From contig JADJCA010000029.1 of the NCBI GenBank assembly GCA_016703425.1, forward strand, positions 620,001 through 684,000: a DNA stretch of 64,000 nt. Reading direction: 5' to 3'. The stretch comes from Myxococcales bacterium (GTDB lineage Bacteria > Myxococcota_A > Polyangia > Polyangiales > Polyangiaceae). Below, one piece after another: positions 10,001 to 17,425 of this stretch (the first letter of the stretch is position 1; each line of letters begins with the position of its first letter). Below the pieces are notes generated by a model, which was not told the origin of the DNA, did not search any database, and was given only the letters and a program-made list of their open reading frames with translations. The position numbers and the translations under genes are program-made.

Positions 10001-10465
10001 GCGGCCGTGTTCTCGGCGATGGAGAAGATGAGTGCGGTGCCGCCTTTTGTGCTCCTTCGGGCGGCTCGCCTCGCCATGGAAATGGGGCAGGCCCACCTCG
10101 TGAACCGCGAGTTGGTGCCGCGTCTCGAGCGGCACGCGATGCAGCTCTTCGCGACGCATCAATGGGTCGACATCGGCATCGTTCGGCTCTTCGTCGAGGT
10201 GGCGCCGGAGCGCGCGCTCCTGTTCTTGCGCCGGACGCGGCCGCGCGGCGTTCGGCGGTTCATCGACGAAATCGATCCCGAGCGCCTCCTCGCGGCGGCC
10301 CTGGCGCACGAGCGACTGAATCGACCCCAGCAAGCCGTCGCGCTCTTCCGCTTGGGCGCATCGGCGCGTACCGCCGGCCACACGGCCTACGCGCGCGACG
10401 CGTGTGCGGCGCGCCTCTTGGAGCTGCGCGCGGGCGACCGAGCGGGAGATGGGGCCGGCGGCTGA
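7100..10465 (+). CDS. Large helical protein of unknown function
   Basis: About 1121 residues starting at GTG 7100, 24 nt after the phosphatase stop; an ATG at 7157 is an alternative start. The frame is open far upstream only because it overlaps the phosphatase gene in another frame. No signal peptide or membrane segment is seen, so it is probably cytoplasmic. Residues ~1-600 are alanine/leucine-rich helices resembling a HEAT- or ARM-like solenoid. A highly charged coiled-coil-like stretch follows around ELNRELAALEGKLADG. A compact region near ETCLSPGGFNYFSVFANAAD and VYARDEAGRVVGRVLL looks like a conserved alpha/beta domain, and the last part returns to helices. I do not recognise the family. 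The 17-nt spacing and possible overlap with the kinase gene downstream hint at a joint transcript. Confidence 0.8.
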   Translation: MKAHVRRTTARAASVARARMLAKAHLEWLEGFPVATAPSAGAMPWVALRGGEQLIDSDALRRASRALGDLVREHGPVLGDALPEGFIDGARVVLDALKGPVHRREPLAPALTVTAPLFGARLRARAEALTRETPTLGPLVEAALWLCATRRASLHDALLALDRWRPLWLAHRDVVTAARLVSLATEGERLLPIVEAFADGRLDTIATHGRDAALAFSNRVSNLGALAPMPELERQVPTLETSLARLARWLVTEDEASRRRALRVFSLIDVRASLDAWESLWTKLAVATRRASSANAGAKGAAKQALRPIADASPPELRGRALVSLVQWYAALADDAFRELVLTVLRPLGPGPTSLFFLEHLRALYLHSPRFTALVVKELGRYLKATRSLGDAQLGPWKELIESRRIGRSRWAFEADLVTDEPTAARLRSFYDALAVIALRRGGDVPSLVTDWLVDIAAAGDAEFLATVATLAMGHKSLSLRRTTFLGVLALADGDAAAVSELLQAATRLDTHEQVAPLLQALVPLAKAGNAALARALFVDRLAPRIAEAAVTLRTVRGKARGTAPEVALKVPRATKVEFAKRFPSAFRELLGELASVDPNAEDTARRALGSAFRETDELNRELAALEGKLADGAIAQRARARLEQRRKNLRARLATGTRLSKDKEARLAQKLRRAILGAMVSALEADALVACRAFTEGLLGTSPLPDVLLAPRLRKYLAAIVSLDAPMRALAARVLRARAGPPPWDLRDAPENATFLKRLGERGVRLAPWLDGKSAAVRAENGQRLMVGFEDDPLAIMEMGAHFETCLSPGGFNYFSVFANAADVNKRVVYARDEAGRVVGRVLLGLTDGGGIVTFHPYAHAKEIGFGEIVRRFVLALADAMGTMDLPSGDVARLVSPDWYDDGPRDVTGRFAFLRAGSEFSASLAKLAPDEFFLELEKRSSGIGLTELTLPFVLSAPSLSENPLLFAAVFSAMEKMSAVPPFVLLRAARLAMEMGQAHLVNRELVPRLERHAMQLFATHQWVDIGIVRLFVEVAPERALLFLRRTRPRGVRRFIDEIDPERLLAAALAHERLNRPQQAVALFRLGASARTAGHTAYARDACAARLLELRAGDRAGDGAGG

Positions 10466-10508
10466 CCGGACGGCGGAAGATGGGCCCGCGCCAGGGAAAA
10501 ATGACCAC

Positions 10509-10514
10509 TACAAT
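10509..10514 (+). promoter_or_regulatory. -10-like element TACAAT before the kinase gene
   Basis: TACAAT ends 9 nt before the ATG at 10524, with no Shine-Dalgarno sequence between them. This matches the leaderless pattern seen at other genes here and is the main reason to prefer the 10524 start. No clear -35 hexamer is visible. Confidence 0.4.
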
Positions 10515-10523
10515 GGCCTCGCA

Positions 10524-11789
10524 ATGCGGGTCCTCGGCGGGCGCTACCAAGCCTTGTTCGTGCTCGGCGCCGGTGGCATGGCCGAGGTGTGGCTCGCGCA
10601 CGACAAGAAGACGGGGCGTGAGGTCGCGCTGAAGCGCGTCCACAGCGGTTGGGCGCGAAGCGCGAAGGACGCGCCGGCGCTCGTCGATGAAGCTCGGCTT
10701 TTGGGGCGCATTCGCCATCCCAACGTCGTCGAGCTCGTCGACGTGCTCTGGGCCGAGGGCGAGCTCGTTCTCGTGATGGAGTACGTGCGCGGCTTGTCGT
10801 TGGCGCAGCTCTTGGCGAACGGCCGCGAGCGCGACCTTCCGCCGCCTCCCGAGGTCGCGTGCGCCATTGTCGTCGGCGCTCTCCGCGGCCTCGAAGCGGC
10901 TCACACCGCGACCGATACGGAGGGCAACTCGCTGGGGCTCATCCATCGCGACGTCACGCCCGAGAACATTCTCGTTGGCGCCGACGGCGTCGCGAAGCTC
11001 ACCGACTTCGGCATCGCGCGGGCGGAGCATCGGAGCCAGCGGACCAAGACCGGTGATCTCAAGGGAAAGGTTCGTTACCTGGCGCCGGAGCAGATCCACG
11101 GGCAAGCGGTGAGGGAGACCGATCTGTTCGCCATGGGCGTGACCTTGTGGGAGGCGCTTACGGGCAAGCCACTGAGCAACGCCGCCACCGACGGCGAAGC
11201 GCTCGCGGCGCTCTTGATGTTTCGGGCTACGGCGCCGAGCGCGGTGCGCGAAGGCATTTCGCCGGCCTTGGACGAGGTGGTTTTGAGGAGCCTCGCCGCC
11301 GAGCCGGAGGCGCGCTATCGCTCCGCGAGCGACATGGCCAGCGCTCTCGAACTCGCGATGGGGCTCACACCGGCCGCGACGACCGCGACCGCCGCGTGGG
11401 TGAGCGCCGTTGGCGGCGAAGAGCTCGCGATGCGCGACGAGAAGGCGAAGCGGCCGGCTTCGCGCCGTGGCCTTTGGGGCGCTGCCGGCGGCGCGCTCGT
11501 GGCGCTGGCGTTGGTGGTCTCGAGTCAGGCGCGTCCGCGCGCGGGGGCACCGGGCGTGAACGCGATCGAGGTGATTCCGTCGTCGGCCATCACCGCCGCG
11601 GTCCCGTCCACCCAAGGGAGCGCCGCGGCGCTCGTCGCCTCAACGCCGCCGGTGCTTTCGTCGGTCACGACGGCACCGTCGTCGTCGTCGCGAGGCCTCG
11701 CGGGTGGTGTCAGGAAGCCGCCGCGCGTCGTCGGGGTCGACGCCAGCGCCGGTGAGCCCGATCGCGTGCACCTGGAGCTGCGCAAGTGA
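10524..11789 (+). CDS. Ser/Thr protein kinase (Hanks type) with one transmembrane segment
   Basis: 421 residues from ATG 10524 (an in-frame ATG at 10449, overlapping the previous gene, would add 25). The kinase domain is complete: glycine loop GAGGMAEV at 15-22, ATP-binding Lys37 in VALKRV, catalytic loop HRDVTPEN (141-148), DFG at 161-163 and the APEQ substrate-binding motif. A short linker leads to a single membrane span (LWGAAGGALVALALVVSS, ~residue 315-332) and an external Ser/Thr/Pro-rich tail of ~85 residues without an obvious sensor domain. It therefore resembles bacterial receptor-type kinases, with the kinase inside the cell. The stop overlaps the GTG start of the next gene (GTGA), so kinase and TPR/PEGA-like protein are translationally coupled and probably work together. 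Confidence 0.92.
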   Translation: MRVLGGRYQALFVLGAGGMAEVWLAHDKKTGREVALKRVHSGWARSAKDAPALVDEARLLGRIRHPNVVELVDVLWAEGELVLVMEYVRGLSLAQLLANGRERDLPPPPEVACAIVVGALRGLEAAHTATDTEGNSLGLIHRDVTPENILVGADGVAKLTDFGIARAEHRSQRTKTGDLKGKVRYLAPEQIHGQAVRETDLFAMGVTLWEALTGKPLSNAATDGEALAALLMFRATAPSAVREGISPALDEVVLRSLAAEPEARYRSASDMASALELAMGLTPAATTATAAWVSAVGGEELAMRDEKAKRPASRRGLWGAAGGALVALALVVSSQARPRAGAPGVNAIEVIPSSAITAAVPSTQGSAAALVASTPPVLSSVTTAPSSSSRGLAGGVRKPPRVVGVDASAGEPDRVHLELRK

Positions 11790-12745
11790 AGCTCGTCGGT
11801 GCGGGGCTCGTGGTGTTGGTGCTCGCTGGCGCGACACCGGCGAGCGCCGCGCCGCCGACCGACGCCGCCGCTACCGCGGAGGTCCTGTTTCGCGAGGCGC
11901 GCGAAATGATGGCGCGCGGCGATAACGCCGCCGCGTGCCCCAAGCTGGCCGAGAGTCAGCGCATCGACCCGAGCGTGGGCACGCTGCTCAACCTCGGCGA
12001 CTGCTACGAGCGCATCGGGCGAACGGCGAGCGCGTGGGCCACGTTCAACGACGCGGCAGCGATGGCGATTCGCGCCGAGCAACCGGAGCGTGCGCGCTTC
12101 GCCAAAGGGCGGGCCGAAGCCTTGGGGCCGAAGCTCGCGCGCCTCACCGTCGAGGTGCGGGCATCGGCCCAGGGACTCACCGTCGAACGCGACGGCGTCG
12201 CGCTCGGGGCCGCGACGTGGGCCGCAGCGCTGCCCGTCGATCCCGGTCCGCACACGCTTGTCGCCAAGGCTCCGCATCGAAAAACGTGGTCGACGACGGT
12301 GTCGTGCAAAGAGGGAGCCGCGGCGGTCGTGGTGGTGCCGGAGCTAGAGTCCGTCACCGAATCCGCGGCTGCGGGCCCGCTCCGGCCGGCGACAGCGACG
12401 GCGACGCCGAAGCCGCCGCCCGTGCGCGACACGTACGCGCGGCCGCTCGCCATCACGCTCACGGCAGCCGGTGGCGTGGCCGTGGCGACGGGGTTATCGT
12501 TGGGCCTCGTCGCGATGAGCAAGGACAACGACGCCAATCGCCACGAGTGCTCGCCGGCCGACTGCACCGAGCGGGGCGCGACGCTCCTCCGTGACGCGTC
12601 GACCTTCGCGACGGCCTCCACGGTCGTGACCTTGGCCGGCGCGGGCCTCGTCGCGGTGGGCGTCGCCGTCTGGGTGTTCGCTCCAACCGAAGGCGTTCGC
12701 GCCACCGTGTCGCCTTCGCGGGTCTCCGTCGAGGGACGATTCTAA
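11786..12745 (+). CDS. Exported TPR/PEGA-like protein with C-terminal membrane segments
   Basis: 319 residues with a signal peptide (AGLVVLVLAGATPASAAP). Residues ~25-110 form TPR-like helices including LAESQRIDPSVGTLLNLGDCYERIGR; ~115-175 look like a PEGA-type beta domain (AALPVDPGPHTLVAKAPHRK). A proline/threonine-rich linker follows, then two hydrophobic segments (ITLTAAGGVAVATGLSLGLVAM and VVTLAGAGLVAVGVAVWVF) separated by a loop with two cysteines. Such proteins are common beside Ser/Thr kinases in Polyangiales; their function is not known to me. It starts with GTG inside the kinase stop (4-nt overlap) and ends in TAATG shared with the next gene. A paralogue lies at 16483-17382. Confidence 0.85.
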   Translation: MKLVGAGLVVLVLAGATPASAAPPTDAAATAEVLFREAREMMARGDNAAACPKLAESQRIDPSVGTLLNLGDCYERIGRTASAWATFNDAAAMAIRAEQPERARFAKGRAEALGPKLARLTVEVRASAQGLTVERDGVALGAATWAAALPVDPGPHTLVAKAPHRKTWSTTVSCKEGAAAVVVVPELESVTESAAAGPLRPATATATPKPPPVRDTYARPLAITLTAAGGVAVATGLSLGLVAMSKDNDANRHECSPADCTERGATLLRDASTFATASTVVTLAGAGLVAVGVAVWVFAPTEGVRATVSPSRVSVEGRF

Positions 12746-13638
12746 TGACCTGGTCGCGGAGCGCCGCTGTGGGCGCGGCGGTGACGCTGCTCTTGGCCTG
12801 CGGTGAGATCTTGGGCGTGCGCGAGCGGCCCGTGCGCGGCGTGGCCTCCGACGCGTCGGCGGACTCAGCCGCTCCGGTGCCTCGCTGCGAGGGCTGCTCC
12901 TTTAGCGACGACTTCGAGGGCGACGCTGGCGTTGGCGCCAAGTGGCAAGGGCCCGGTGGCAGCAGCAACCCCATCGCCATCGGAGGGGTCCGCATAGGCC
13001 AATCGCCGCCGGGGCGCGATTCGCCGAACTCGCTCTCGCTCGAAATCGACGCGGGGAAGACCTCGTCGACGGTGGGGCTCTTGCACCAGATGACGCTGAC
13101 GACGCCGGCGAGCTACGACGGCGTGCTCTTGTCGTTCGACCTTCTCCTCGAGCGTGTCGCGCTGTTCGACCAATCGACCGCCGTCGACGCGGGGACCGCG
13201 GGCACCGCGGGCCTCTTCGTGCGCCTCGGCCCGGAGCCGGTCACGACCTTTGGTGGCATTGGCATCGCGCTGACGAACGACGCGTTCTATGCGGCGTTGT
13301 CGACCGACGTCTTTGGCGATCGTCACGCGACGATGCCGGCGCTGATCACTGGGGCCGAGGTGCCGCGACTCGTCGGAACCTCCATCTGGACGACGTGGAA
13401 GGTCTACGTGGGGCCGCGCGCGCGCGCCATCGGACTCGGCGTGACCACGTGCCCCGACGGCGCCGGCGACGTCGGCGCCGTGTTGTCGGTCTCCTCCGTT
13501 TGCGTCGCCCTGCCGGCGGACTTGGCCAAGTCCGGGTGGGACCGGCCCGTGGTCTTTTTGGGGACGTCGCCGCGAACCGGCAACTTCGCCATCCGCATCA
13601 ACAACGTCGCGGCGACGATCTTCGAACGCGACGGGTAA
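12745..13638 (+). CDS. Lipoprotein of unknown function
   Basis: 297 residues with a lipoprotein signal (GAAVTLLLACG, Cys19). The mature part begins with a short Asp/Ser/Ala-rich stretch, then a small Cys cluster (CEGCSFSDDFEGD) and a beta-rich domain that resembles the jelly-roll type of carbohydrate- or ligand-binding lipoproteins found in myxobacteria (segments such as GVLLSFDLLLERV and WTTWKVYVGPRARAIGL). No catalytic motif is visible. It overlaps the previous stop by one base (TAATG), so it is the third gene of the kinase operon. A lipoprotein with similar layout (Asp/Ala linker, C-x-F-D start) is encoded at 38239-39060. Confidence 0.82.
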   Translation: MTWSRSAAVGAAVTLLLACGEILGVRERPVRGVASDASADSAAPVPRCEGCSFSDDFEGDAGVGAKWQGPGGSSNPIAIGGVRIGQSPPGRDSPNSLSLEIDAGKTSSTVGLLHQMTLTTPASYDGVLLSFDLLLERVALFDQSTAVDAGTAGTAGLFVRLGPEPVTTFGGIGIALTNDAFYAALSTDVFGDRHATMPALITGAEVPRLVGTSIWTTWKVYVGPRARAIGLGVTTCPDGAGDVGAVLSVSSVCVALPADLAKSGWDRPVVFLGTSPRTGNFAIRINNVAATIFERDG

Positions 13639-13678
13639 ACTTCACCCCGTCGGCGCTCGAGATCGTGAGCCCTCGTGC

Positions 13679-13684
13679 GATACT
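13679..13684 (+). promoter_or_regulatory. -10-like element GATACT before the FHA/AAA+ gene
   Basis: GATACT ends 6 nt before the ATG at 13691 and no Shine-Dalgarno sequence is present, which suggests a leaderless transcript. No -35 can be named with confidence. Confidence 0.35.
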
Positions 13685-13690
13685 CCGGCC

Positions 13691-15025
13691 ATGGCGACGG
13701 GACGCGATCAACGAACCGAGGACCGCCCGCGGGTCCAATACGATCTTTCCACCAAGCGCTCGCAGCCGCGGCTCCGTTGGCGCGACGAGACGGGCGCCCA
13801 CGAGGCGCTGCTCGCGCCGCGGACGCTCCTCGGCTCTTCGCCGCACCTCGCGGTGGTCGTCGCCGATCGCAGCGTCTCGCGGCTTCACGCCGAGCTCGAG
13901 GTGCGCGCCAACGGCGTCTGGATTCGCGACCTCGGCAGCAAGAACGGCACGTTCATCCGCGAGGTGCGCGTCGAGTCGGCGCTCCTCGCCGATCACGCCA
14001 CCTTCGAGTGTGGCGGGACAGCCTTTGAGGTCGACTACGCGGGCCGCTCCGAGAACGTGCCGCTCTGGCCCGTCGACCACTTCGGGCAGCTCATCGCCTG
14101 TTCGCAGGTGATGCGCGAGCTGTTCGTGCGGCTCGCCCAATACGCTCGCAGCCAGGCGCCGGTTCTCGTGCAAGGCGAGACGGGCACCGGCAAGGAGCTT
14201 GTGGCGCGCGCCATCCACGACGCATCGGACCGGCAAAAGGGCCCCTTTCTCGTCGTCGATTGCGCCGCGCTCTCCGAGTCGCTCCTCGAGAGCGAGCTCT
14301 TCGGCCACGCGGCCGGTTTCGCCGCGGCTGCCGGCGCGCGCGAGGGAGCTTTCGAGGCGGCCTCCGGCGGCACGCTGTTCTTGGATGAGCTGGGCGAGCT
14401 TCCTCTCGCGATGCAGGCGAAGCTGCTGCGCGCGCTCGAGTCGGGGGAGGTGAGGCGCGTTGGCGAGACCGAGCCTCGCAAGGTCGACGTCCGCTTCATC
14501 GCGGCGACGCACCGTGATCTCTCCGCGATGGTCTCGACGGAAGCCTTCCGCGAAGATCTCTATTTCCGTCTGTTGGCGCTGCCGGCCTATGTTCCGCCGC
14601 TCCGCACGCGGCGCGACGACATCCCGCTCTTGCTCGCGCACTTCCTCGGCGCCGAACCCGATGCCGCCGTGGTCGCCGCGGCCACGGCCCAACCGTGGCT
14701 CGGCAACGCCCGCGAACTCTACGCCTTCGCCGAGCGCGTGCGCGCTCTCGGTGCGGAAGGGGCGCTGTCGGTGCTTCGCGGCGATCTTGTGGCCCCAGCG
14801 GAGGCGCCGGCAGCGCCGGCCCCGGCCTCGCCCGCGCAGACGTCCTCGAGCTTCGATCTAGCTGTGCCTTACAAGCACCTCCGCGACGAGTGGATGGATC
14901 GGTTCGAGCGCGACTACCTGACGGCGCTCATCAAAGAGTTCGGGTCGAGCACGCAGACGTTGGCGCAGCGCGCCGGCATCGACGAGAGCTACGTGCGCCG
15001 CCTCCGCCGCCGTCACGAGCGCTGA
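13691..15025 (+). CDS. FHA-domain AAA+ regulator of the sigma-54 activator family, lacking the GAFTGA loop
   Basis: 444 residues. Residues ~35-115 are an FHA domain (LLGSSPHLAVVV, DRSVSRLHAEL, DLGSKNGTFI), which reads phosphothreonine and therefore a Ser/Thr kinase output. Residues ~130-370 are the AAA+ domain of the NtrC family: Walker A GETGTGKE, ESELFGH, Walker B GGTLFLDELGELP, and the FREDLYFRL region. A Fis-like helix-turn-helix ends the protein (QTLAQRAGIDESYVRRLRRR). The loop that normally reads GAFTGA after ELFGH is replaced by GFAAAA, so the contact with sigma-54 is probably lost; the protein may act as an ATP-driven DNA-binding switch without sigma-54. The gene stands alone after the kinase operon. 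Confidence 0.9.
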   Translation: MATGRDQRTEDRPRVQYDLSTKRSQPRLRWRDETGAHEALLAPRTLLGSSPHLAVVVADRSVSRLHAELEVRANGVWIRDLGSKNGTFIREVRVESALLADHATFECGGTAFEVDYAGRSENVPLWPVDHFGQLIACSQVMRELFVRLAQYARSQAPVLVQGETGTGKELVARAIHDASDRQKGPFLVVDCAALSESLLESELFGHAAGFAAAAGAREGAFEAASGGTLFLDELGELPLAMQAKLLRALESGEVRRVGETEPRKVDVRFIAATHRDLSAMVSTEAFREDLYFRLLALPAYVPPLRTRRDDIPLLLAHFLGAEPDAAVVAAATAQPWLGNARELYAFAERVRALGAEGALSVLRGDLVAPAEAPAAPAPASPAQTSSSFDLAVPYKHLRDEWMDRFERDYLTALIKEFGSSTQTLAQRAGIDESYVRRLRRRHER

Positions 15026-15246
15026 GTCGAGCCGTCGCGGGTCGGAGCCGCGTGCCATTGCCAGTGAGGTTTTCCGCTCGCGTCGTCGAATCGTGCGAGA
15101 TGCACCTACCAAAAGGGGCTTTTCTCGATCCGATTCGTTGACCCGGCGCGCGCCCTTGGGGGAAAAGATTCGCGGGCGGTGCGTTGGGTGCGCCGCCTCG
15201 GTTGCCCGCGGGAGCTCGCGGCGCGCCTCACGCGAGAGGAGTCTTC

Positions 15247-16380
15247 ATGCGCAAGGCGAGCATGGCCTGCGGGGCGTGGCTTTTTGTTTGTGCCGCGTGC
15301 GGCGACGCGAACGGCAACGACGGCGAGGAAGCCTTCGAGGGCGCGAGCCTCCGCGAGCCGATCGTCGGCGGCTCGCTCGCGTCGGGCTTTCCCGAAGCGG
15401 TGCTCATCGACATGCCCGCGAGCCTTTGCTCCGGCGCCCTCATCGCGCCGAAGGTCGTGTTGACGGCGGGCCATTGCGTCGTGGGCCAGACGCGCTTTCG
15501 CGTGCGCGCCCCCTACGCGGGGGCCGGCGGCCAGGTGGCGCTGTCTTCGGAAGCGGAAGTCTACGACTACGCCGACGAGTCACCGTTCGTCGATCCGACG
15601 AAACACGACGTCGCGGTTGTGGTCCTCGATACGCCCATCACGCTGTCGAGCTATCCGCGGCTGTCGGCGGCGCCAAGACCAGCCGGTTCGACGCTCGTGA
15701 ACATCGGGCGCATCAAAGACGGCACGACCTCGTATTCCAACCTCTACGTGGGGCCGCCCCGCGTCATTAGGAGCGGCGCGTGGGTCGGCTACCCGTATGC
15801 GTACGACAGCGACGACGTCATCGAGTCTGGCGACTCGGGCGGGCCGTGTTTGGTGACCGACGCGCCGGAGCACGAGATCGCCGCCGTCAACTCGGGCTCG
15901 TCGCCCGGCTCGCAGGTGCTCGCGCGCGTCGACCTCGTTTACGACTGGCTCATGGCCAAGATCGCAGCCCACGGCGGGAGCGGCGCGTCCGCGGGGAGTG
16001 CGAGCGGAGCCAGTCCTGCCCCGACGCCCACGCCGACGCCGACTCCGACGTGCACGGCCCGCGAACGCGAGCCCAACGACGTGCGCGCCAGCGCCGAGCC
16101 GCTCGCCGACGGCGAGACGTGCGCGACGCTGACGGCAGGCGATGCCGATTGGTTTGAGTTCTCGGTGGGAGCGGCCGGCGTCACCTATTCGGTGGACCTG
16201 AGCGGCCCCGGCGACGCGCGCGTGACGGTCTTCAAAGAGCTCTCCGACGGGACATGGAAGACCCTGAAGACGAGCGGGAAGCGCGTCGCGAACACCGCGA
16301 CGTCGAAAAGTCGGTACTTGGTCCACGTCGCTTCGCCGAGCGCGAGCCCGCAGGCGTACGGCTTGACGCTCGCGCGCTGA
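15247..16380 (+). CDS. Trypsin-like serine protease, exported, with C-terminal PPC-like domain
   Basis: 377 residues from ATG 15247, chosen because GAGAGGAG lies 6 nt upstream; an upstream in-frame ATG at 15184 lacks support. A lipoprotein-like signal (WLFVCAACG) leads to a short propeptide and the activation site IVGG (39-42). The S1 catalytic triad is complete: His76 in TAGHC, Asp121 in HDVAVVVLD and Ser197 in GDSGGP. After ~residue 265 comes a Ser/Ala/Gly linker with a PTPTPTPTPT stretch and a ~100-residue domain with EPNDVRASAE and GDADWFEFSV, the signature of bacterial pre-peptidase C-terminal (PPC) domains that often guide secretion. Probably a secreted or surface protease used in predation or nutrition; substrate unknown. 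Confidence 0.93.
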   Translation: MRKASMACGAWLFVCAACGDANGNDGEEAFEGASLREPIVGGSLASGFPEAVLIDMPASLCSGALIAPKVVLTAGHCVVGQTRFRVRAPYAGAGGQVALSSEAEVYDYADESPFVDPTKHDVAVVVLDTPITLSSYPRLSAAPRPAGSTLVNIGRIKDGTTSYSNLYVGPPRVIRSGAWVGYPYAYDSDDVIESGDSGGPCLVTDAPEHEIAAVNSGSSPGSQVLARVDLVYDWLMAKIAAHGGSGASAGSASGASPAPTPTPTPTPTCTAREREPNDVRASAEPLADGETCATLTAGDADWFEFSVGAAGVTYSVDLSGPGDARVTVFKELSDGTWKTLKTSGKRVANTATSKSRYLVHVASPSASPQAYGLTLAR

Positions 16381-16482
16381 GGAACGCCCGTCCGCTGGCG
16401 TGCGGTCTCTGCGTTCGGTTTTGCGGGCGCGCGTGCGCGCAAGGTTCGCGAACGGCTTCGCTGCGGTGATACCCTGCGGCGA

Positions 16483-17382
16483 ATGACGCGAAGGGACCTC
16501 GCGCTCTTGTGCGCCCTGTGGCTCGTGGCGGCGCCCGCGCAGGGCTGCCGAAGCCGACGAGCAGGCGCTCGCTGCGAGCCTCTTTCGCGAAGGCAAGGCG
16601 CTCATCGAAGGCGGCCAGCTCGCCGGCGCGTGCGAGAAGTTCGCCGAGAGCCAGCGGCTCGAACCCAAGTTGGGCACGCTCCTCACTTGGCCACGTGCCA
16701 CGAACAGACGGGGCGCGTCGCGAGCGCGTGGGCCGAATACGAACAAGCGGCGGCGATGGCCGCGCGCTCAAAGGAGCCGGAGAGGCAGCGTCTCGCGAGC
16801 GAACGAGCGCGGGCGCTCGAGCCGCGGCTCGCGCGGCTGCGCATCGTGCTCGAAGGGCTGCCGCCGCCACCGGGCGCCGAGCTGCTCCTCGACGGCAAGA
16901 AGCTCGGCCTCGCCAGCGCCAACGTCGCCTTGCCCGTCGATCCGGGCAGTCACACAGTCGAGCTCGGCGCGCCGGGGCGTAAGCCCTGGAAGCTCTCCCT
17001 CCTCGCTACGCCCGGCGCGATCGCGGACGTGGTGGTCCCTGCGCTCGATCCGCTGGAGCCGGAGGCGCCACCGCCGCCGCCGCCTCGCGCGGCCGAGCCT
17101 CCTCCTCCTCCGGCGATCGCCCCGGCCACCTTCGTCTTGGGCGGCGTTGCCGTCGTCGGGCTCGCAGTCGGAGCGGGCTTCGGCGCGAGCTTTCTTTCAC
17201 AGCGCAACGACGGCCTCCGCGAATGCGACAGCGCGACCTGCACCGCGCGCGGCCTCGAACAACTCGACGGCGCTCGCAGCGCCTCGTTGATCTCCGGCGT
17301 GGCCTTCGGCGTTGGCGCCGCCGCCGGTGTGGCCGCCGTGGTGGTGCACGTCTTGGCGTTGGCCGCGGGAGCGGCGCGGTGA
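16483..17382 (+). CDS. TPR/PEGA-like exported protein, paralogue of 11786-12745, with two compensating frameshifts
   Basis: The frame opened by ATG 16483 begins with a signal peptide (LALLCALWLVAAPA) and from ~16688 onward encodes ATCHEQTGRVASAW, a PEGA-like segment (LLLDGKKLGLASANVALPVD), a Pro-rich linker and two membrane segments, closely parallel to the product of 11786-12745. Between ~16540 and ~16686 this frame is Arg-rich nonsense, whereas the +1 frame encodes the expected SLFREGKALIEGGQLAGAC and FAESQRLEPKLGTLL. One extra base near 16540 and one missing base near 16686 would explain this. Either the assembly has two indels or the gene has a ~49-residue scrambled segment. The neighbours give no operon: the next gene starts 43 nt after this stop with its own binding site. 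A GATACC -10-like hexamer at 16468-16473 precedes the ATG. Confidence 0.75.
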   Translation: MTRRDLALLCALWLVAAPAQGCRSRRAGARCEPLSRRQGAHRRRPARRRVREVRREPAARTQVGHAPHLATCHEQTGRVASAWAEYEQAAAMAARSKEPERQRLASERARALEPRLARLRIVLEGLPPPPGAELLLDGKKLGLASANVALPVDPGSHTVELGAPGRKPWKLSLLATPGAIADVVVPALDPLEPEAPPPPPPRAAEPPPPPAIAPATFVLGGVAVVGLAVGAGFGASFLSQRNDGLRECDSATCTARGLEQLDGARSASLISGVAFGVGAAAGVAAVVVHVLALAAGAAR

Positions 17383-17425
17383 CCGTCGCGTGGACGCCCT
17401 CAGGCGCTCGCGTTGGAGGCGCCTT

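Noticed and set aside
8264..10381. Long minus-strand frame of 705 codons opposite the helical protein
   Set aside because: Arg/His/Glu-rich composition without domains; mirror of the real plus-strand gene.
15026..15246. sigma-54 (-24/-12) promoter or terminator after the AAA+ gene
   Set aside because: No TGGCAC-N5-TTGC match and no hairpin with T-tract found in these 221 bases.
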